DNA of 64,000 bases from Lysobacteraceae bacterium (GCA_016789405.1 JAEUPQ010000017.1:1-64000); one strand, 5' to 3'. Counted from the first letter of the stretch, positions 18,826 to 27,909 are shown. The notes: generated from the sequence alone by a model not told the origin. Program-made: numbers and translations.

Positions 18826-21105
18826 ATGTCCGACAACGCCAACGATCTGAAGCAGTCCGCCCTCGACTACCACCGTCAGGATCCCCCCGGCAAGATCAAG
18901 GTCGCCCCGACCAAGCCGCTGGTCACCCAGCGCGATCTGGCCCTCGCGTACTCGCCCGGCGTGGCCTATGCCTGCGAGGCGATCGTCGAAGACCCGAATG
19001 CCGCCAGCGAAATGACCGCGCGCGGCAACCTGGTCGCGGTCATCACCAACGGCACCGCGGTGCTCGGCCTGGGCGACATCGGCCCGCTCGCCGGCAAGCC
19101 GGTGATGGAAGGCAAGGGCGTGCTGTTCCAGAAGTTCGCCGGCATCGACGTGTTCGACATCGAAGTCGACGAACGCGACCCCGACAAGCTGGTCGACATC
19201 ATCGCCTCGCTTGAACCCACGTTCGGCGGCATCAACCTCGAAGACATCAAGGCGCCGGAGTGCTTCATCGTCGAGCGCAAGCTGCGCGAGCGCATGAAGA
19301 TCCCGGTGTTCCACGATGACCAGCACGGCACCGCGATCATCGTCGGCTCGGCCGTTCTGAACGCGCTGGAGATCGTCGGCAAGAAGATCGGCGACGTGAA
19401 GCTCGCCACCTCCGGCGCCGGTGCCGCCGGCATCGCCTGCCTCGACATGCTCGTCGCGCTGGGCATGAAGCCGGAGAACATCCTCGCGGTGGATCGCGAC
19501 GGCGTGCTCTACACCGGTCGCGGGAAGATGGATCCGGACAAGGAGCGCTACGCGCGCGACACCGACAAGCGCACGCTGGCCGATATCGTCAATGGCGCGG
19601 ACGTGTTCCTCGGCCTGTCCGCCGGCGGCGTGCTCAAGCCGGAGATGGTCGCGACCATGGCCGACCGGCCGATCATCCTTGCGCTGGCCAATCCGAATCC
19701 GGAAATCCTGCCGGAAGACGCGAAGAAGGTGCGGCCGGACTGCATCATCGCCACCGGCCGTTCGGACTATCCGAACCAGGTCAACAACGCGCTGTGCTTC
19801 CCCTACATCTTCCGCGGCGCGCTGGACGTCGGCGCGACGGAGATCAACGAGGCGATGAAGCTGGCCTGCGTGCGCGCGATCGCCGCGCTGGCGCGCATGG
19901 AAGCGTCCGACCTGGGCAGTGCCTACGGCGGCGAGGTGCCGAAGTTCGGCGCCGAATACATCATCCCGCGTCCGTTCGACCCGCGCCTGCTGACCGTGCT
20001 GGCCCCGGCGGTGGCGCAGGCGGCGATGGAATCGGGCATCGCCCAGCGTCCGCTGCCGTCGCTCGACGCCTACCGCGAGAAGCTCGGCCAGTTCATCTAT
20101 CGCACCGGCCTGCTGATGAAGCCGATCTACGATCGCGCGCGCAGCGAGCAGAAGCGGGTCGTGTATTCCGAAGGCGAAGAGGAAACGGTGCTGCAGGCGG
20201 TGCAGACCGTCATCGACGAACAGCTGGCGCGCCCGATCCTGATCGGTCGCCCGGACGTGATCGAGACGCGCATCCAGCGCCTGGGCCTGCGCATGAAGGC
20301 GGGCGTCGATTTCGATCTCACCAACATCCACGACGACCCGCGCTTCAACGACTACTGGCAGCATTACCACGCGCTCACCGAGCGTCGCGGCGTGACCCCG
20401 GCCGCGGCCAAGAACCTGCTGCGTTCGCGCCCGTCGCTGATCGCCGCGATCATGGTCGAGCGCGGCGAAGCCGACGCGATGATCTGCGGCCTGGTCGGTC
20501 GCTTCCACAAGAAGCTCGGCTACCTGCGCAGCGTCTTCAATTTCGACAAGGGCGTCACCGGCACGGCCGCGATGACCGGCGTGATCAACAACCAGGGCGT
20601 GTGGTTCTTCCTCGACACCCACGTGCAGGTGGATCCGTCGGCCGAGCAGATCGCCGAAGCCACGCTGCAGGCGAGCTATCGCCTGAAGCTGTTCGGCATC
20701 GAGCCCAAGGTCGCGCTGCTGTCGCATTCGAACTTCGGCAGCCACGACAACCCGAGTGCCGCGAAGATGCGCCGTGCCTACGAGATCATCCGCGCGCGCG
20801 CGCCGAAGCTGGAGATCGATGGCGAGATGATGGCCGACACCGCATGGGACGAGGGCCTGCGCAAGCGCATGTTCCCGAACACCACCCTGAGCGGTCGCGC
20901 CAACCTGTTCGTGATGCCGAACCTCGACGCCGCGAACATCACCTACAACATGGTGCGGGTGATGACCGACGGCGTGGCCATCGGCCCGATCCTGATGGGC
21001 CTGAACCGTCCGGCGCACATCCTGACGCCGGCCTCCAGCCCGCGTCGCGTGGTCAACATGACCGCGATCGCCGCAGTCGAGGCGCAGATCCGCAAGCTGC
21101 GTTGA
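18826..21105 (+). CDS. maeB: NADP-type malic enzyme with C-terminal phosphotransacetylase domain
   Basis: 759 residues, the usual length of MaeB (E. coli 759). Residues 1 to about 430 form the malic enzyme: [51 protein letters not shown] (nucleotide-binding glycines) and [11 protein letters not shown]. Residues from about 450 form the phosphotransacetylase-like regulatory domain, ending [24 protein letters not shown]. It decarboxylates malate to pyruvate, supplying NADPH and feeding the pyruvate dehydrogenase encoded nearby. A TAGAAT -10-like box lies at 18773-18778, and a strong hairpin follows the stop. Confidence 0.95.
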   Translation: MSDNANDLKQSALDYHRQDPPGKIKVAPTKPLVTQRDLALAYSPGVAYACEAIVEDPNAASEMTARGNLVAVITNGTAVLGLGDIGPLAGKPVMEGKGVLFQKFAGIDVFDIEVDERDPDKLVDIIASLEPTFGGINLEDIKAPECFIVERKLRERMKIPVFHDDQHGTAIIVGSAVLNALEIVGKKIGDVKLATSGAGAAGIACLDMLVALGMKPENILAVDRDGVLYTGRGKMDPDKERYARDTDKRTLADIVNGADVFLGLSAGGVLKPEMVATMADRPIILALANPNPEILPEDAKKVRPDCIIATGRSDYPNQVNNALCFPYIFRGALDVGATEINEAMKLACVRAIAALARMEASDLGSAYGGEVPKFGAEYIIPRPFDPRLLTVLAPAVAQAAMESGIAQRPLPSLDAYREKLGQFIYRTGLLMKPIYDRARSEQKRVVYSEGEEETVLQAVQTVIDEQLARPILIGRPDVIETRIQRLGLRMKAGVDFDLTNIHDDPRFNDYWQHYHALTERRGVTPAAAKNLLRSRPSLIAAIMVERGEADAMICGLVGRFHKKLGYLRSVFNFDKGVTGTAAMTGVINNQGVWFFLDTHVQVDPSAEQIAEATLQASYRLKLFGIEPKVALLSHSNFGSHDNPSAAKMRRAYEIIRARAPKLEIDGEMMADTAWDEGLRKRMFPNTTLSGRANLFVMPNLDAANITYNMVRVMTDGVAIGPILMGLNRPAHILTPASSPRRVVNMTAIAAVEAQIRKLR

Positions 21106-21129
21106 GGCGTTCTCGCGATTTCGCGAGGT

Positions 21130-21158
21130 GACGTCGACCGGTCGCTCCGGTCGACGTC
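21130..21158. terminator. Bidirectional terminator between maeB and deacetylase gene
   Basis: Perfect 11-bp stem GACGTCGACCG / CGGTCGACGTC with a 7-base loop, placed between convergent genes 25 bases past the maeB stop. T-run is weak (ATTGC). Confidence 0.75.
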
Positions 21159-21171
21159 ATTGCATGTCGGA

Positions 21172-21975
21172 TCAGGGCAGCAGCGTGCGATAGCCCAGTG
21201 CATCGAGCCGCTGCAGCAAACGACGGATGGTCTCGACGTTGCCGCCGTGCGTGGCGCCCTCGTGCAGCAGCACGATCGCGCCCGGCGCGAGATTGCGTTC
21301 GATGCGCGTCACCACGGTCTCTGGATCGGCGGCGACGCCATCGAAGCCGCGCGCGCTCCACGCCGCGCGCGCCAGGCCGAGCGATTTCAGCGGTGCCTGC
21401 ACGAAGGGATTGCTCATGCCCACCACGGCGCGGAACCAGCGTGGCGGCGTGCCTGCGATCTCGCCGAGGATGCGTTGCGTCTCCGTGATCTCGCGACGCA
21501 TGCGCGAAGGCCCCAGTGCCCAGAACCAGCGCGCGGGATGCGAATGGCTGTGGTTGCCGAGGTCGTGGCCGCGACGCAGGATTTCGCGAACGAGTTCGGG
21601 TCGCTGCGCCGCGCGCTCGCCGACGAGGAAGAAGGTCGCCTTCGCGCCGTGGGTGTCGAGCGCGTCGAGGATCGGCACGGTGTCGTTCGAGGGACCATCG
21701 TCGATGGTGAGCCAGACGCGCTTGTCGTCGATCGGCAGGCGGTTCAGTACCGGGCCGTAGACCGACGAGTGCGGCCAGAGGATGCCCCACCAGAACGGCG
21801 CATGGCTGGCGACCATCGCCGGCAGGCCGACCGTCCAGCCCCAACGCCACCAGATCAGCAGGAATGCGATCTGGGACAGCACGAGGAACAGGAGCCACGC
21901 GTGGGGATGGCGCGGTACGCGGTGGATGCCGGCGAGAGCGGCATCGGCGGGCGGACTGGCGGAGCGATCGGTCAT
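21172..21975 (-). CDS. Membrane-anchored polysaccharide deacetylase (NodB-type)
   Basis: 267 residues. Two hydrophobic segments (HAWLLFLVLSQIAFLLIWW and WTVGLPAMVASHAPFWWGIL) anchor the N-terminus. The catalytic domain has VWLTIDDGPS (catalytic Asp and metal Asp), HGAKATFFLVGE, GHDLGNHSHSH (metal His pair), RWFRAVVGM and GAIVLLHEG, the full NodB motif set. It would remove acetyl groups from a cell-surface glycan at the periplasmic face. It is distinct from the secreted deacetylase at 2998-3792. Convergent with maeB. Confidence 0.88.
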   Translation of the reverse strand: MTDRSASPPADAALAGIHRVPRHPHAWLLFLVLSQIAFLLIWWRWGWTVGLPAMVASHAPFWWGILWPHSSVYGPVLNRLPIDDKRVWLTIDDGPSNDTVPILDALDTHGAKATFFLVGERAAQRPELVREILRRGHDLGNHSHSHPARWFWALGPSRMRREITETQRILGEIAGTPPRWFRAVVGMSNPFVQAPLKSLGLARAAWSARGFDGVAADPETVVTRIERNLAPGAIVLLHEGATHGGNVETIRRLLQRLDALGYRTLLP

Positions 21976-22033
21976 CGCGGCATGATGCCACGCCTCGCTT
22001 CACGCCCTTCGTCCCTTGCCTCCGGAGTCGACC

Positions 22034-22354
22034 ATGGCCTTCCGCAACCTGTCCGTCGCCGATGCCGACGCCCGTGCCCGCGACGGCAGCGTCACGCTCG
22101 TCGACGTCCGCCCGCCGGACGAGCGCGCCATCGCCGCGGTCACCGCACCCTTCCAGGGCCTGGAAGACGGCGGCCTCGAACGCCTGCTCGCCCTGCCCAA
22201 GGACGCGCCGCTCGCCTTCCTCTGCCACCACGGCGGCCGCAGCGCCCAGGCCGCGATGTACTTCGCCCAGCAGGGCTTCAGCGACCTCTACAACGTCGTC
22301 GGCGGGATCGATGCGTGGAGCCTGCAGGTCGATCCGGCGGTGCCGAGGTATTGA
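22034..22354 (+). CDS. Rhodanese-like sulfurtransferase domain protein
   Basis: 106 residues, single rhodanese domain. VTLVDVRPPDERAIAAV is the CH2A-like start, and LAFLCHHGGRSAQAA carries the active Cys in the six-residue loop CHHGGRS, followed by YNVVGGIDAWS. GGAG lies 8 bases before the ATG. Single-domain rhodaneses transfer sulfane sulfur or act as partners of glutaredoxins. The gene stands alone, divergent from the deacetylase gene. Confidence 0.88.
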   Translation: MAFRNLSVADADARARDGSVTLVDVRPPDERAIAAVTAPFQGLEDGGLERLLALPKDAPLAFLCHHGGRSAQAAMYFAQQGFSDLYNVVGGIDAWSLQVDPAVPRY

Positions 22355-22414
22355 GGAAGCAGACGATTTTTCAAAACGAGATCAGAAACATCGAGGCATC
22401 TGGCCAGGCTGACG

Positions 22415-22867
22415 TCACAGAGCCGGCCCGGGCATGCCGATGGTGATGGCGCCGTCGGGTTTGTGCACTTCGACAAAACAGGCTCCATCCGGCGCGGACG
22501 CATGCGCAGCGCATCCGATTCCATGGATTTCCGCAATCACGTCCGCGTGTTCCGCTGCCTTCAGTGGCAACACCCAAAGGGTCGAAATTTCGCTGCTTGC
22601 GCGTCGTTTCCAGTCGCTGAAAAAAGTCGTGACTTGATTGCTGCGGCGGAGCGATTCAATCAGCCCTTTCTGCAGGACGACAAGCGTGCTGGTTGTTCGT
22701 CCGGGCCATATTTCGTCCAGCTTCATATTGATCGAATTCCAGTCGCCGTCGTTACCATAGTCAACGACAAGGATCCCGCATTGAAGCTGGCCGATGCGTG
22801 CAACGTCGGAAGGATGTACGACGATGATCTGATGACCTTCGGGAATCGTCACGGTGTTCGATGTCAT
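22415..22867 (-). CDS. Hypothetical protein, last gene after the bkd operon
   Basis: 150 residues with AGGAG 9 bases before the ATG, no signal peptide. Visible segments are EGHQIIVVHPSDVARIG, a Trp-containing LDEIWPGRTTSTLVVLQ, and a basic stretch FSDWKRRASSE. The last third is rich in small residues (AEIHGIGCAAHASAPDGACF) and ends MPGPAL. No family is recognised. It is one of three small same-strand genes (22415-23799) downstream of the bkd E2 gene; it lies 65 bases after the membrane-protein gene. Confidence 0.6.
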   Translation of the reverse strand: MTSNTVTIPEGHQIIVVHPSDVARIGQLQCGILVVDYGNDGDWNSINMKLDEIWPGRTTSTLVVLQKGLIESLRRSNQVTTFFSDWKRRASSEISTLWVLPLKAAEHADVIAEIHGIGCAAHASAPDGACFVEVHKPDGAITIGMPGPAL

Positions 22868-22932
22868 AGCGCTTGCTCCTGTCGCACCAAGGGATCGCGA
22901 AGCTAGATGATCCACTGGAATCATCTTCCAGA

Positions 22933-23265
22933 TCAGCTCGCCGTTAGAAACCCGTATAACGCCAGCCCGCCGAACAGTACGCAGAGTCCGCCCACGAACA
23001 CCATCGTGCCGATCACGCCGCGCTGCCAACCGGCGAGTGCATTCCATTTCTCGGACATTCCGGAAAACGGCAGGCCCGTGATCGCCTGGAGCAATCCGGC
23101 GAACATCAGTCCGCCGGGCGCCGCCAACACGATGAGGCCGAACGGACCGCCGGGCAGCGAGCCCCTGGGATTCGTCTGCTGCCGGTCCATGAACCACCAC
23201 AAGGCCATGGCGAAGACGGCGCCACCGGCGAGGCATTGCATGAGGCCGCGCATACGAATAGTCAT
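22933..23265 (-). CDS. Small predicted membrane protein with three helices
   Basis: 110 residues with an ideal GGAGGTGA ribosome binding site before the ATG. Predicted membrane helices are LMQCLAGGAVFAMALWWFM, GLIVLAAPGGLMFAGLLQA and GVIGTMVFVGGLCVLFGGLA, separated by a short hydrophilic loop with MDRQQTNPRGS. No family is recognised. It lies between two other unknown genes, downstream of the bkd operon on the same strand. Confidence 0.65.
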   Translation of the reverse strand: MTIRMRGLMQCLAGGAVFAMALWWFMDRQQTNPRGSLPGGPFGLIVLAAPGGLMFAGLLQAITGLPFSGMSEKWNALAGWQRGVIGTMVFVGGLCVLFGGLALYGFLTAS

Positions 23266-23349
23266 GAAGTCACCTCCGGCGGGTGTTGTCTCGTGGATGC
23301 TGCTGCAGATGCATGAATGGCCCGGCAAGAGAAGTGTTGTCTGACTGCG

Positions 23350-23799
23350 TCAGCTCTCGGCCTGTCCTGCCTGGCTTCGCTCAGCTTGAGCACAGGCAAG
23401 CGCCAGCCTGGATTGTGCTTCCCGCAATTCGTCGATCAGTTCGATCGGGAGAATTGGGGTGGCGATCATTTGTCCATCTTCTAGCCTGCGGCATGCCAGA
23501 TACAGCGTGCCCCAGATCGGTATGAGAAAACACCGCGCATCATCCGTGATCGGCCCCCAATCGAAGATGCGGAGCTTCCAACGAAGCTCTTCGTCCTCTT
23601 CTGTGCCACATGAGACGAGTCGATCAAGGGCAGACTCGACGCTGCACTCAAGGAATGTGCTTTCGCCTTCACGGAAGTTCAGGGTTCGCTCCAGCCTCCT
23701 GATGCAGCCTGCAATACGGGAAGAGAGGTGCGGAATCCAGTCGGTGGTATCGAATGTATTGAGTTGACGATTGTCGACGAACAGACGGACTTCGACCAT
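23350..23799 (-). CDS. Hypothetical protein downstream of bkd E2
   Basis: 149 residues from the ATG 41 bases after the E2 stop; the ribosome binding site is weak. The sequence begins MVEVRLFVDNRQLNTFDTTD, has the helix LSSRIAGCIRRLERTLNF, and later IFDWGPITDDARCFLIPIWG with a C-terminal helical segment LIDELREAQSRLALACAQ. It is acidic and has no signal peptide. The compact alpha/beta look resembles small immunity-type proteins, but no specific family can be named. Confidence 0.55.
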   Translation of the reverse strand: MVEVRLFVDNRQLNTFDTTDWIPHLSSRIAGCIRRLERTLNFREGESTFLECSVESALDRLVSCGTEEDEELRWKLRIFDWGPITDDARCFLIPIWGTLYLACRRLEDGQMIATPILPIELIDELREAQSRLALACAQAERSQAGQAES

Positions 23800-23840
23800 C
23801 TGCCCGTCGACAGAGCCGAATTCGATATGAAACGGTCGCC

Positions 23841-25199
23841 TCAATTCGCCAACGCAAGATCGTCCAGCATCGCGCGGAGGAAGCGCGCGGCTTCGCCGCC
23901 GGTGCAGGCGCGGTGGTCGAAGGTGACCGACAGCGGGATGACCTTGTGCGATTCGAAGCCGCCAATGACAGGCGTGATCTGGTGGCGTGCGCGGCCGGCG
24001 GCGACGATGGCGACGCAGGGCGGCACCACCACGGGCGTGGCGTAGCGACCGGCGAACATGCCGAAGTTCGACAGCGAGATGGTGTAGCCGCTGAGTTCGC
24101 TGGCCGGGATGCTGCGGTCCTCGACCTGCGCGCGCAGGCGGTTGATGCCCTGGCGCACGCCGTTGGCGTCGAGCACGTCGGCATTGCGCAGCGCGGGCAC
24201 GAAGAGGCCGTCGTCGGTGTCGACTGCGATGCCGATGTCGACCTGCGGATGCAGGGTGCGCACCAGCTTCTCGCCGTCGAACCACGCGTTCATTGCGGGA
24301 ACGGTCTTCGCGGCGACGCAGATCGCGCGGATCAGGCGCACGGTGACGTCGTTGCCCTGTGCCCAGGCATGGATGTCGGCGTCGTCGCTGAGCGTGGTCG
24401 GCACGACCTTGCTGTGAGCGTCGGCCATCACGCGCGCCATGTTGCGGCGCACGCCCTTGAGCTGTTCCGGCTGGCCGGTGACCGACACCGACGGCGGCTG
24501 CGTGCGCATCGGCTTGCCGGTGGCGGAGAGCGCGGTGCGCTGTGCGGCAGCAGCAGGTGCGGCGACCGGTGCAGCGGCAGGCGACGCAGCGGCGCGCGGT
24601 GCCGGTGCGCCGGGCTTCGCCGAACCATCGGCGGCGGCGCGCTTCACATCGTCCATCGTCACCACGCCGTCGGCGCCGGTGGCGCGCACGCGTGCGATGT
24701 CGACGCCGAGCTTGCGCGCCGTTGCGCGCACTGCCGGCATGGCCTTCACGCCGCCGACCGCGACCGCGGCTTCGGTGTGCACCGCATCGGAGGACTGCAT
24801 GGCGCCGACCACGGTGCCGGCGTCGTCGCGCTTGGCTTCGGTGGCGGCGGGCGCGGGCGCAGGTGCGGGCTCGGCTTTCGCCGGTGCCGGCGCTGCGTGG
24901 CCACCACCGTGGTGATGTCCAGTGTCCTGGCCTTCGGCGCGCTGCGGCATCGACGGATCGATCTCGAATTCGGCGAGCATCGTGCCGGTGACGATCACGT
25001 CACCTGCGCCGCCAGCGAGCTTCAGCACTTTGCCGGACACCGGCGACGGCACTTCGACTACGGCCTTCGCGGTCTCCATCGACACCAGCGGCGCATCGAG
25101 CTTGATGACGTCGCCGGGCTTCACGAACCATTCGACGATGGTGGCGTCCGGCAGGCCTTCGCCGAGATCCGGGAGGAGGAAGGTCTTGGTCTGGCTCAT
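23841..25199 (-). CDS. bkdB: Branched-chain 2-oxoacid dehydrogenase E2 (dihydrolipoyl acyltransferase)
   Basis: 452 residues from the ATG overlapping the SH3 gene stop (ATGA). One N-terminal lipoyl domain (LLPDLGEGLPDATIVEW, lipoyl lysine in SMETAKAVVEV), an Ala/Pro/His-rich linker, a peripheral-subunit-binding domain (AVRATARKLGVDIARVRATG), a second linker and the acyltransferase domain from about residue 235. The usual active-site HxxxDG near the C-terminus reads DHRACTGGEAARFL, so the Asp is replaced by Thr. The enzyme transfers branched acyl groups to CoA, supplying primers for iso- and anteiso-fatty acids. No E3 gene is in the operon. Confidence 0.88.
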   Translation of the reverse strand: MSQTKTFLLPDLGEGLPDATIVEWFVKPGDVIKLDAPLVSMETAKAVVEVPSPVSGKVLKLAGGAGDVIVTGTMLAEFEIDPSMPQRAEGQDTGHHHGGGHAAPAPAKAEPAPAPAPAATEAKRDDAGTVVGAMQSSDAVHTEAAVAVGGVKAMPAVRATARKLGVDIARVRATGADGVVTMDDVKRAAADGSAKPGAPAPRAAASPAAAPVAAPAAAAQRTALSATGKPMRTQPPSVSVTGQPEQLKGVRRNMARVMADAHSKVVPTTLSDDADIHAWAQGNDVTVRLIRAICVAAKTVPAMNAWFDGEKLVRTLHPQVDIGIAVDTDDGLFVPALRNADVLDANGVRQGINRLRAQVEDRSIPASELSGYTISLSNFGMFAGRYATPVVVPPCVAIVAAGRARHQITPVIGGFESHKVIPLSVTFDHRACTGGEAARFLRAMLDDLALAN

Positions 25200-25555
25200 G
25201 AAGCGTCTCTCTCTTCGATTGTTCGGAAATGCGTGTCCGGAATCCATCCGGCACGTCCATCGTCATGTCTTGCCCACCACCAGCCGCCGAGTTCGTGCAG
25301 CAGTGCGATCTCGTCGCCCGGATCGGCATCCAGTTCCTGCGCCGAGTAGTCGCGCAGGGCTTCGGCGCGGCCGTCGCCCAGCGGCTTCAGCCAGTCGAAC
25401 GGCGCCCAGCCGGCGTTGCCGTCGGAGGTGATCGTCCAGATGAAGGCGGGCCATTCGGTGTCGCGTTCGCCGAGGGTCACGATCTCGCCGGACGCGAACC
25501 CGATCGGGTTCGCGTACTGGGTGCGATATCGCTGCACGACCCGGGCGCGCTGCAT
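25196..25555 (-). CDS. Two-SH3-domain protein inside the bkd operon
   Basis: 119 residues, cytosolic. The second half reads as a classic SH3 domain: ALRDYSAQELDADPGDEIALL, then GGWWWARHDDGRAGWIPDTHF, with the ALxDY, Trp-Trp and Gly-Trp-x-Pro positions. The first half (FASGEIVTLGERD to GNAGWAPFDWL) is a weaker SH3-like repeat. It is located between E1 beta (6-base gap) and E2 (4-base overlap), so it is made together with the complex. A role as an assembly or regulatory partner of the dehydrogenase is an inference from position; SH3 domains bind proline-rich segments, and E2 linkers are Pro/Ala-rich. Confidence 0.75.
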   Translation of the reverse strand: MQRARVVQRYRTQYANPIGFASGEIVTLGERDTEWPAFIWTITSDGNAGWAPFDWLKPLGDGRAEALRDYSAQELDADPGDEIALLHELGGWWWARHDDGRAGWIPDTHFRTIEERDAS

Positions 25556-25561
25556 CGAGAA

Positions 25562-26551
25562 TCAGCCCGCCGCCAGCGTCCGCTTCGCCGCGGCGACGAT
25601 CTTCTCGACGCTCGGCAGGTACTTCATTTCGAGGCGGAACAGCGGGATGTGCGTGTCGTAGCCGGTGACGCGTTCGACCGGCGCGAGGAGGTCGTACATC
25701 GATTCCTCGGCCAGGCGCGCGGCGATTTCCGCGCCGAAACCCGCGGTCTTCGGTGCTTCGTGCACGATCACGCAGCGGCCGGTCTTGCACACCGATTCGG
25801 CGATGGTGTCGAAGTCGAGCGGCTTGAGCGTGGCGACGTCGATGACTTCGGCGCTGATGCCGTCCTTCGCGAGTGCGTCGGCGGCTTCGAGGCATTCCTT
25901 CACCTGCGCGCCCCAGGTCACCAGCGTGACGTCGGTGCCGTCGCGCAGCACGTAGCACACGTCGAGCGGCAGTGCCTCGCCGTCGTCCGGAACGAGTTCC
26001 TTGTACTGGCGATAAATGCGCTTGGGTTCCATGTAGATGACCGGATCCTCGTCGCGGATCGCGGCGAGCAGCAGGCCGTAGGCGCGCGCGGGCGATGACG
26101 GCATCACCACGCGCAGGCCGGGCACGTTGGTGAAGATCGATTCGTTGGCTTCGCTGTGGTGTTCCGGTGCGCGGATGCCGCCGCCCCACGGTACGCGCAG
26201 CACCATCGGGCAGGTCAGGCGGCCACGCGTGCGGTAACGGAAGCGTGCGGCATGGCAGATGATGTGATCGACCATCGGGTAGACGAAGCCGTCGAACTGC
26301 GCTTCGGCGACAGGGCGCATGCCCTGTGCGGCGAGGCCGACGGTCAGGCCCGCGATGGTGGTTTCGTCCAGCGGCGTGTCGAGCACGCGTTCGGAACCGA
26401 AGATCGACTGCAGGCCGGCGGTGGCGCGGAACACGCCGCCGTTGACGCCGACGTCCTCGCCCAGCACGAGCACGCGCTCGTCCTTGCGCATTTCGTAGGC
26501 GAGCGCCTGGGTGATGGCCTCGATGAGGGTGATGGGTGCGATGTCAGCCAT
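25562..26551 (-). CDS. bkdA2: Branched-chain 2-oxoacid dehydrogenase E1 beta subunit
   Basis: 329 residues. Typical E1 beta features are VLVLGEDVGVNGGVFRATAGL, DTPLDETTIAGLTVGLAA, AEAQFDGFVYPMVDHI, RVPWGGGIRAPEHHSEANES and the C-terminal transketolase domain GTDVTLVTWGAQV. It pairs with E1 alpha to form the heterotetrameric ThDP-dependent decarboxylase. Its ATG overlaps the E1 alpha stop by 8 bases. The branched-chain assignment over pyruvate rests on the presence of a separate homodimeric aceE and the known need of this group for iso-branched fatty acids. Confidence 0.9.
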   Translation of the reverse strand: MADIAPITLIEAITQALAYEMRKDERVLVLGEDVGVNGGVFRATAGLQSIFGSERVLDTPLDETTIAGLTVGLAAQGMRPVAEAQFDGFVYPMVDHIICHAARFRYRTRGRLTCPMVLRVPWGGGIRAPEHHSEANESIFTNVPGLRVVMPSSPARAYGLLLAAIRDEDPVIYMEPKRIYRQYKELVPDDGEALPLDVCYVLRDGTDVTLVTWGAQVKECLEAADALAKDGISAEVIDVATLKPLDFDTIAESVCKTGRCVIVHEAPKTAGFGAEIAARLAEESMYDLLAPVERVTGYDTHIPLFRLEMKYLPSVEKIVAAAKRTLAAG

Positions 26552-27626
26552 GCTTGCGGCCCTCCGCGGCGACGGCTTCGTCGCGCTGCGCGCGCACGTC
26601 CGGCGGCATGTCTGCATAGAGAAAATCGAACATCGCGCTCACGGGCTGCACGGGCGTTTCCAGGTAAGCATTGATTTCGACGTCGATGCGCTTGCCGCAT
26701 TCTTCGGCCCACGCAGTTTCCTGTGCTTCGTCCCACAGGCCGGCCTTGGTGAGGTAGGTGCGCAGGCGCGTCATCGGATCGCGGGTCCAGGCGGCCTTCA
26801 CTTCCTCTTCGCCACGGTAGCGTCGCGCATCGTCGGCGGTGGTGTGGTCGTGCAGGCGATAGGTCATGAATTCGATGACGCTGCCGCCTTCGCCGCTGCG
26901 TGCGCGCTCGAGCGCGCGGCGCATGCCTTCCATCACGGCGATGAGGTCGTTGCCGTCGACCTGCAGGCAGTGCAGGCCGCCAGCCAGGCCCTTCTGCGCG
27001 AGCGTGGGCGCGCCGGTCTGCGCCGAGCGCGGCACGGAGATGGCCCAGCCGTTGTTGATGATGCACTGCACGAAGGGCAGGGCGTAGGCACCGGCGGAAT
27101 TGATCGCGGCGTAGGTGTCGGTCTTCGAGCTGCCGCCGTCGCCGCAGCATGCGACGGCGACGCGCGGTTCCTTGCGCAGCTTGAATGCAAGCGCGGCGCC
27201 TGCCGCGTGCAGGCACTGCGTGGAGATCGGCACGCACCAGCTGTAGTCGTGCTTCGGCGCTTCCGCGAAATCGTTGCCGCGTTCGTCGCCGCCCCAGTAG
27301 AGCAGGATCTCGCGCGGACGCACGCCGCGCACGAGCTGCGCGCCGTACTCGCGATAGCTCGGCGCGAACACGTCTTCCGGTCGCATCGATGCGCCGATGC
27401 CGACGTGCGTGGCTTCGTGGCCGAGGCATGCGGCGTAGGTGCCGAGCTTGCCGGTGCGCTGCAGTGCGATCGCCTTGCTGTCGAAGGTGCGCACGAACAG
27501 CATCTGCTTGAACAGCGGCAGCAGGGTGGCCGGATCGGCGAAGGCCGCCGGCGGTTCCGCGACGAGCGTGCCGTCGGGTCCGAGGTACTGCAGGTATTCG
27601 ATTTCGAATCGGGCTGCGACGGTCAT
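26544..27626 (-). CDS. bkdA1: Branched-chain 2-oxoacid dehydrogenase E1 alpha subunit
   Basis: 360 residues. ThDP-binding and phosphorylation-loop regions are visible: GKLGTYAACLGHEATHVGIG, YREYGAQLVRGVRPREIL, the ThDP motif AVACCGDGGSSKTDTYAAIN with PFVQCIINNGWAISVPR, and MTYRLHDHTTADDA. It decarboxylates the 2-oxo acids of Val, Leu and Ile. The ATG at 27626 lacks a strong ribosome binding site; an in-frame upstream ATG would add 17 residues. It is the first gene of the bkd operon, with two palindromes about 60-95 bases upstream. Confidence 0.92.
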   Translation of the reverse strand: MTVAARFEIEYLQYLGPDGTLVAEPPAAFADPATLLPLFKQMLFVRTFDSKAIALQRTGKLGTYAACLGHEATHVGIGASMRPEDVFAPSYREYGAQLVRGVRPREILLYWGGDERGNDFAEAPKHDYSWCVPISTQCLHAAGAALAFKLRKEPRVAVACCGDGGSSKTDTYAAINSAGAYALPFVQCIINNGWAISVPRSAQTGAPTLAQKGLAGGLHCLQVDGNDLIAVMEGMRRALERARSGEGGSVIEFMTYRLHDHTTADDARRYRGEEEVKAAWTRDPMTRLRTYLTKAGLWDEAQETAWAEECGKRIDVEINAYLETPVQPVSAMFDFLYADMPPDVRAQRDEAVAAEGRKHG

Positions 27627-27685
27627 CGTGTTCGGTCGTTCCGAGGGGCGAACGCGCATGATAGCCGTTGTGGGCATGGCGGCGT

Positions 27686-27722
27686 TTGCGCACTGCGCAA
27701 CGAACGGGGTGCATGAATGCAC
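27686..27722 (-). promoter_or_regulatory. Two palindromes upstream of the bkd operon
   Basis: TTGCGCA-C-TGCGCAA (27686-27700) and GTGCAT-GA-ATGCAC (27709-27722), both perfect, lie 60-96 bases upstream of the E1 alpha start. They are candidate operators, for example for an Lrp/AsnC-type (BkdR-like) regulator. No such regulator is encoded in the window. Confidence 0.45.
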
Positions 27723-27846
27723 TTGACAGTGCTTGGAATCGAGGCGTTCGTGAAGAAAGCGTATACGACGTGCGGAGAGGTATGGATTCCCGGTGCGTTC
27801 GCTGCGTGTGCCCGGGACGGATGTCGCTGCGGGAATCCCGCAGCGC

Positions 27847-27878
27847 AAAAAAAAGAAGCGCGGCCGGAGCCGCGCTTC
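27847..27878 (-). terminator. Rho-independent terminator of the first nuclease gene
   Basis: 10-bp stem GAAGCGCGGC / GCCGCGCTTC with a 4-base loop, followed on the minus strand by eight T (27854-27847). It lies about 30 bases past the nuclease stop. Confidence 0.88.
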
Positions 27879-27909
27879 TTCTGTGTTGACGGTGATGCGA
27901 CGCGGTGGA

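Noticed and set aside
27724-27729. TTGACA upstream of the palindromes near bkd as a plus-strand -35 box
   Set aside because: No matching -10 box at 16-18 bases and no plus-strand gene follows.
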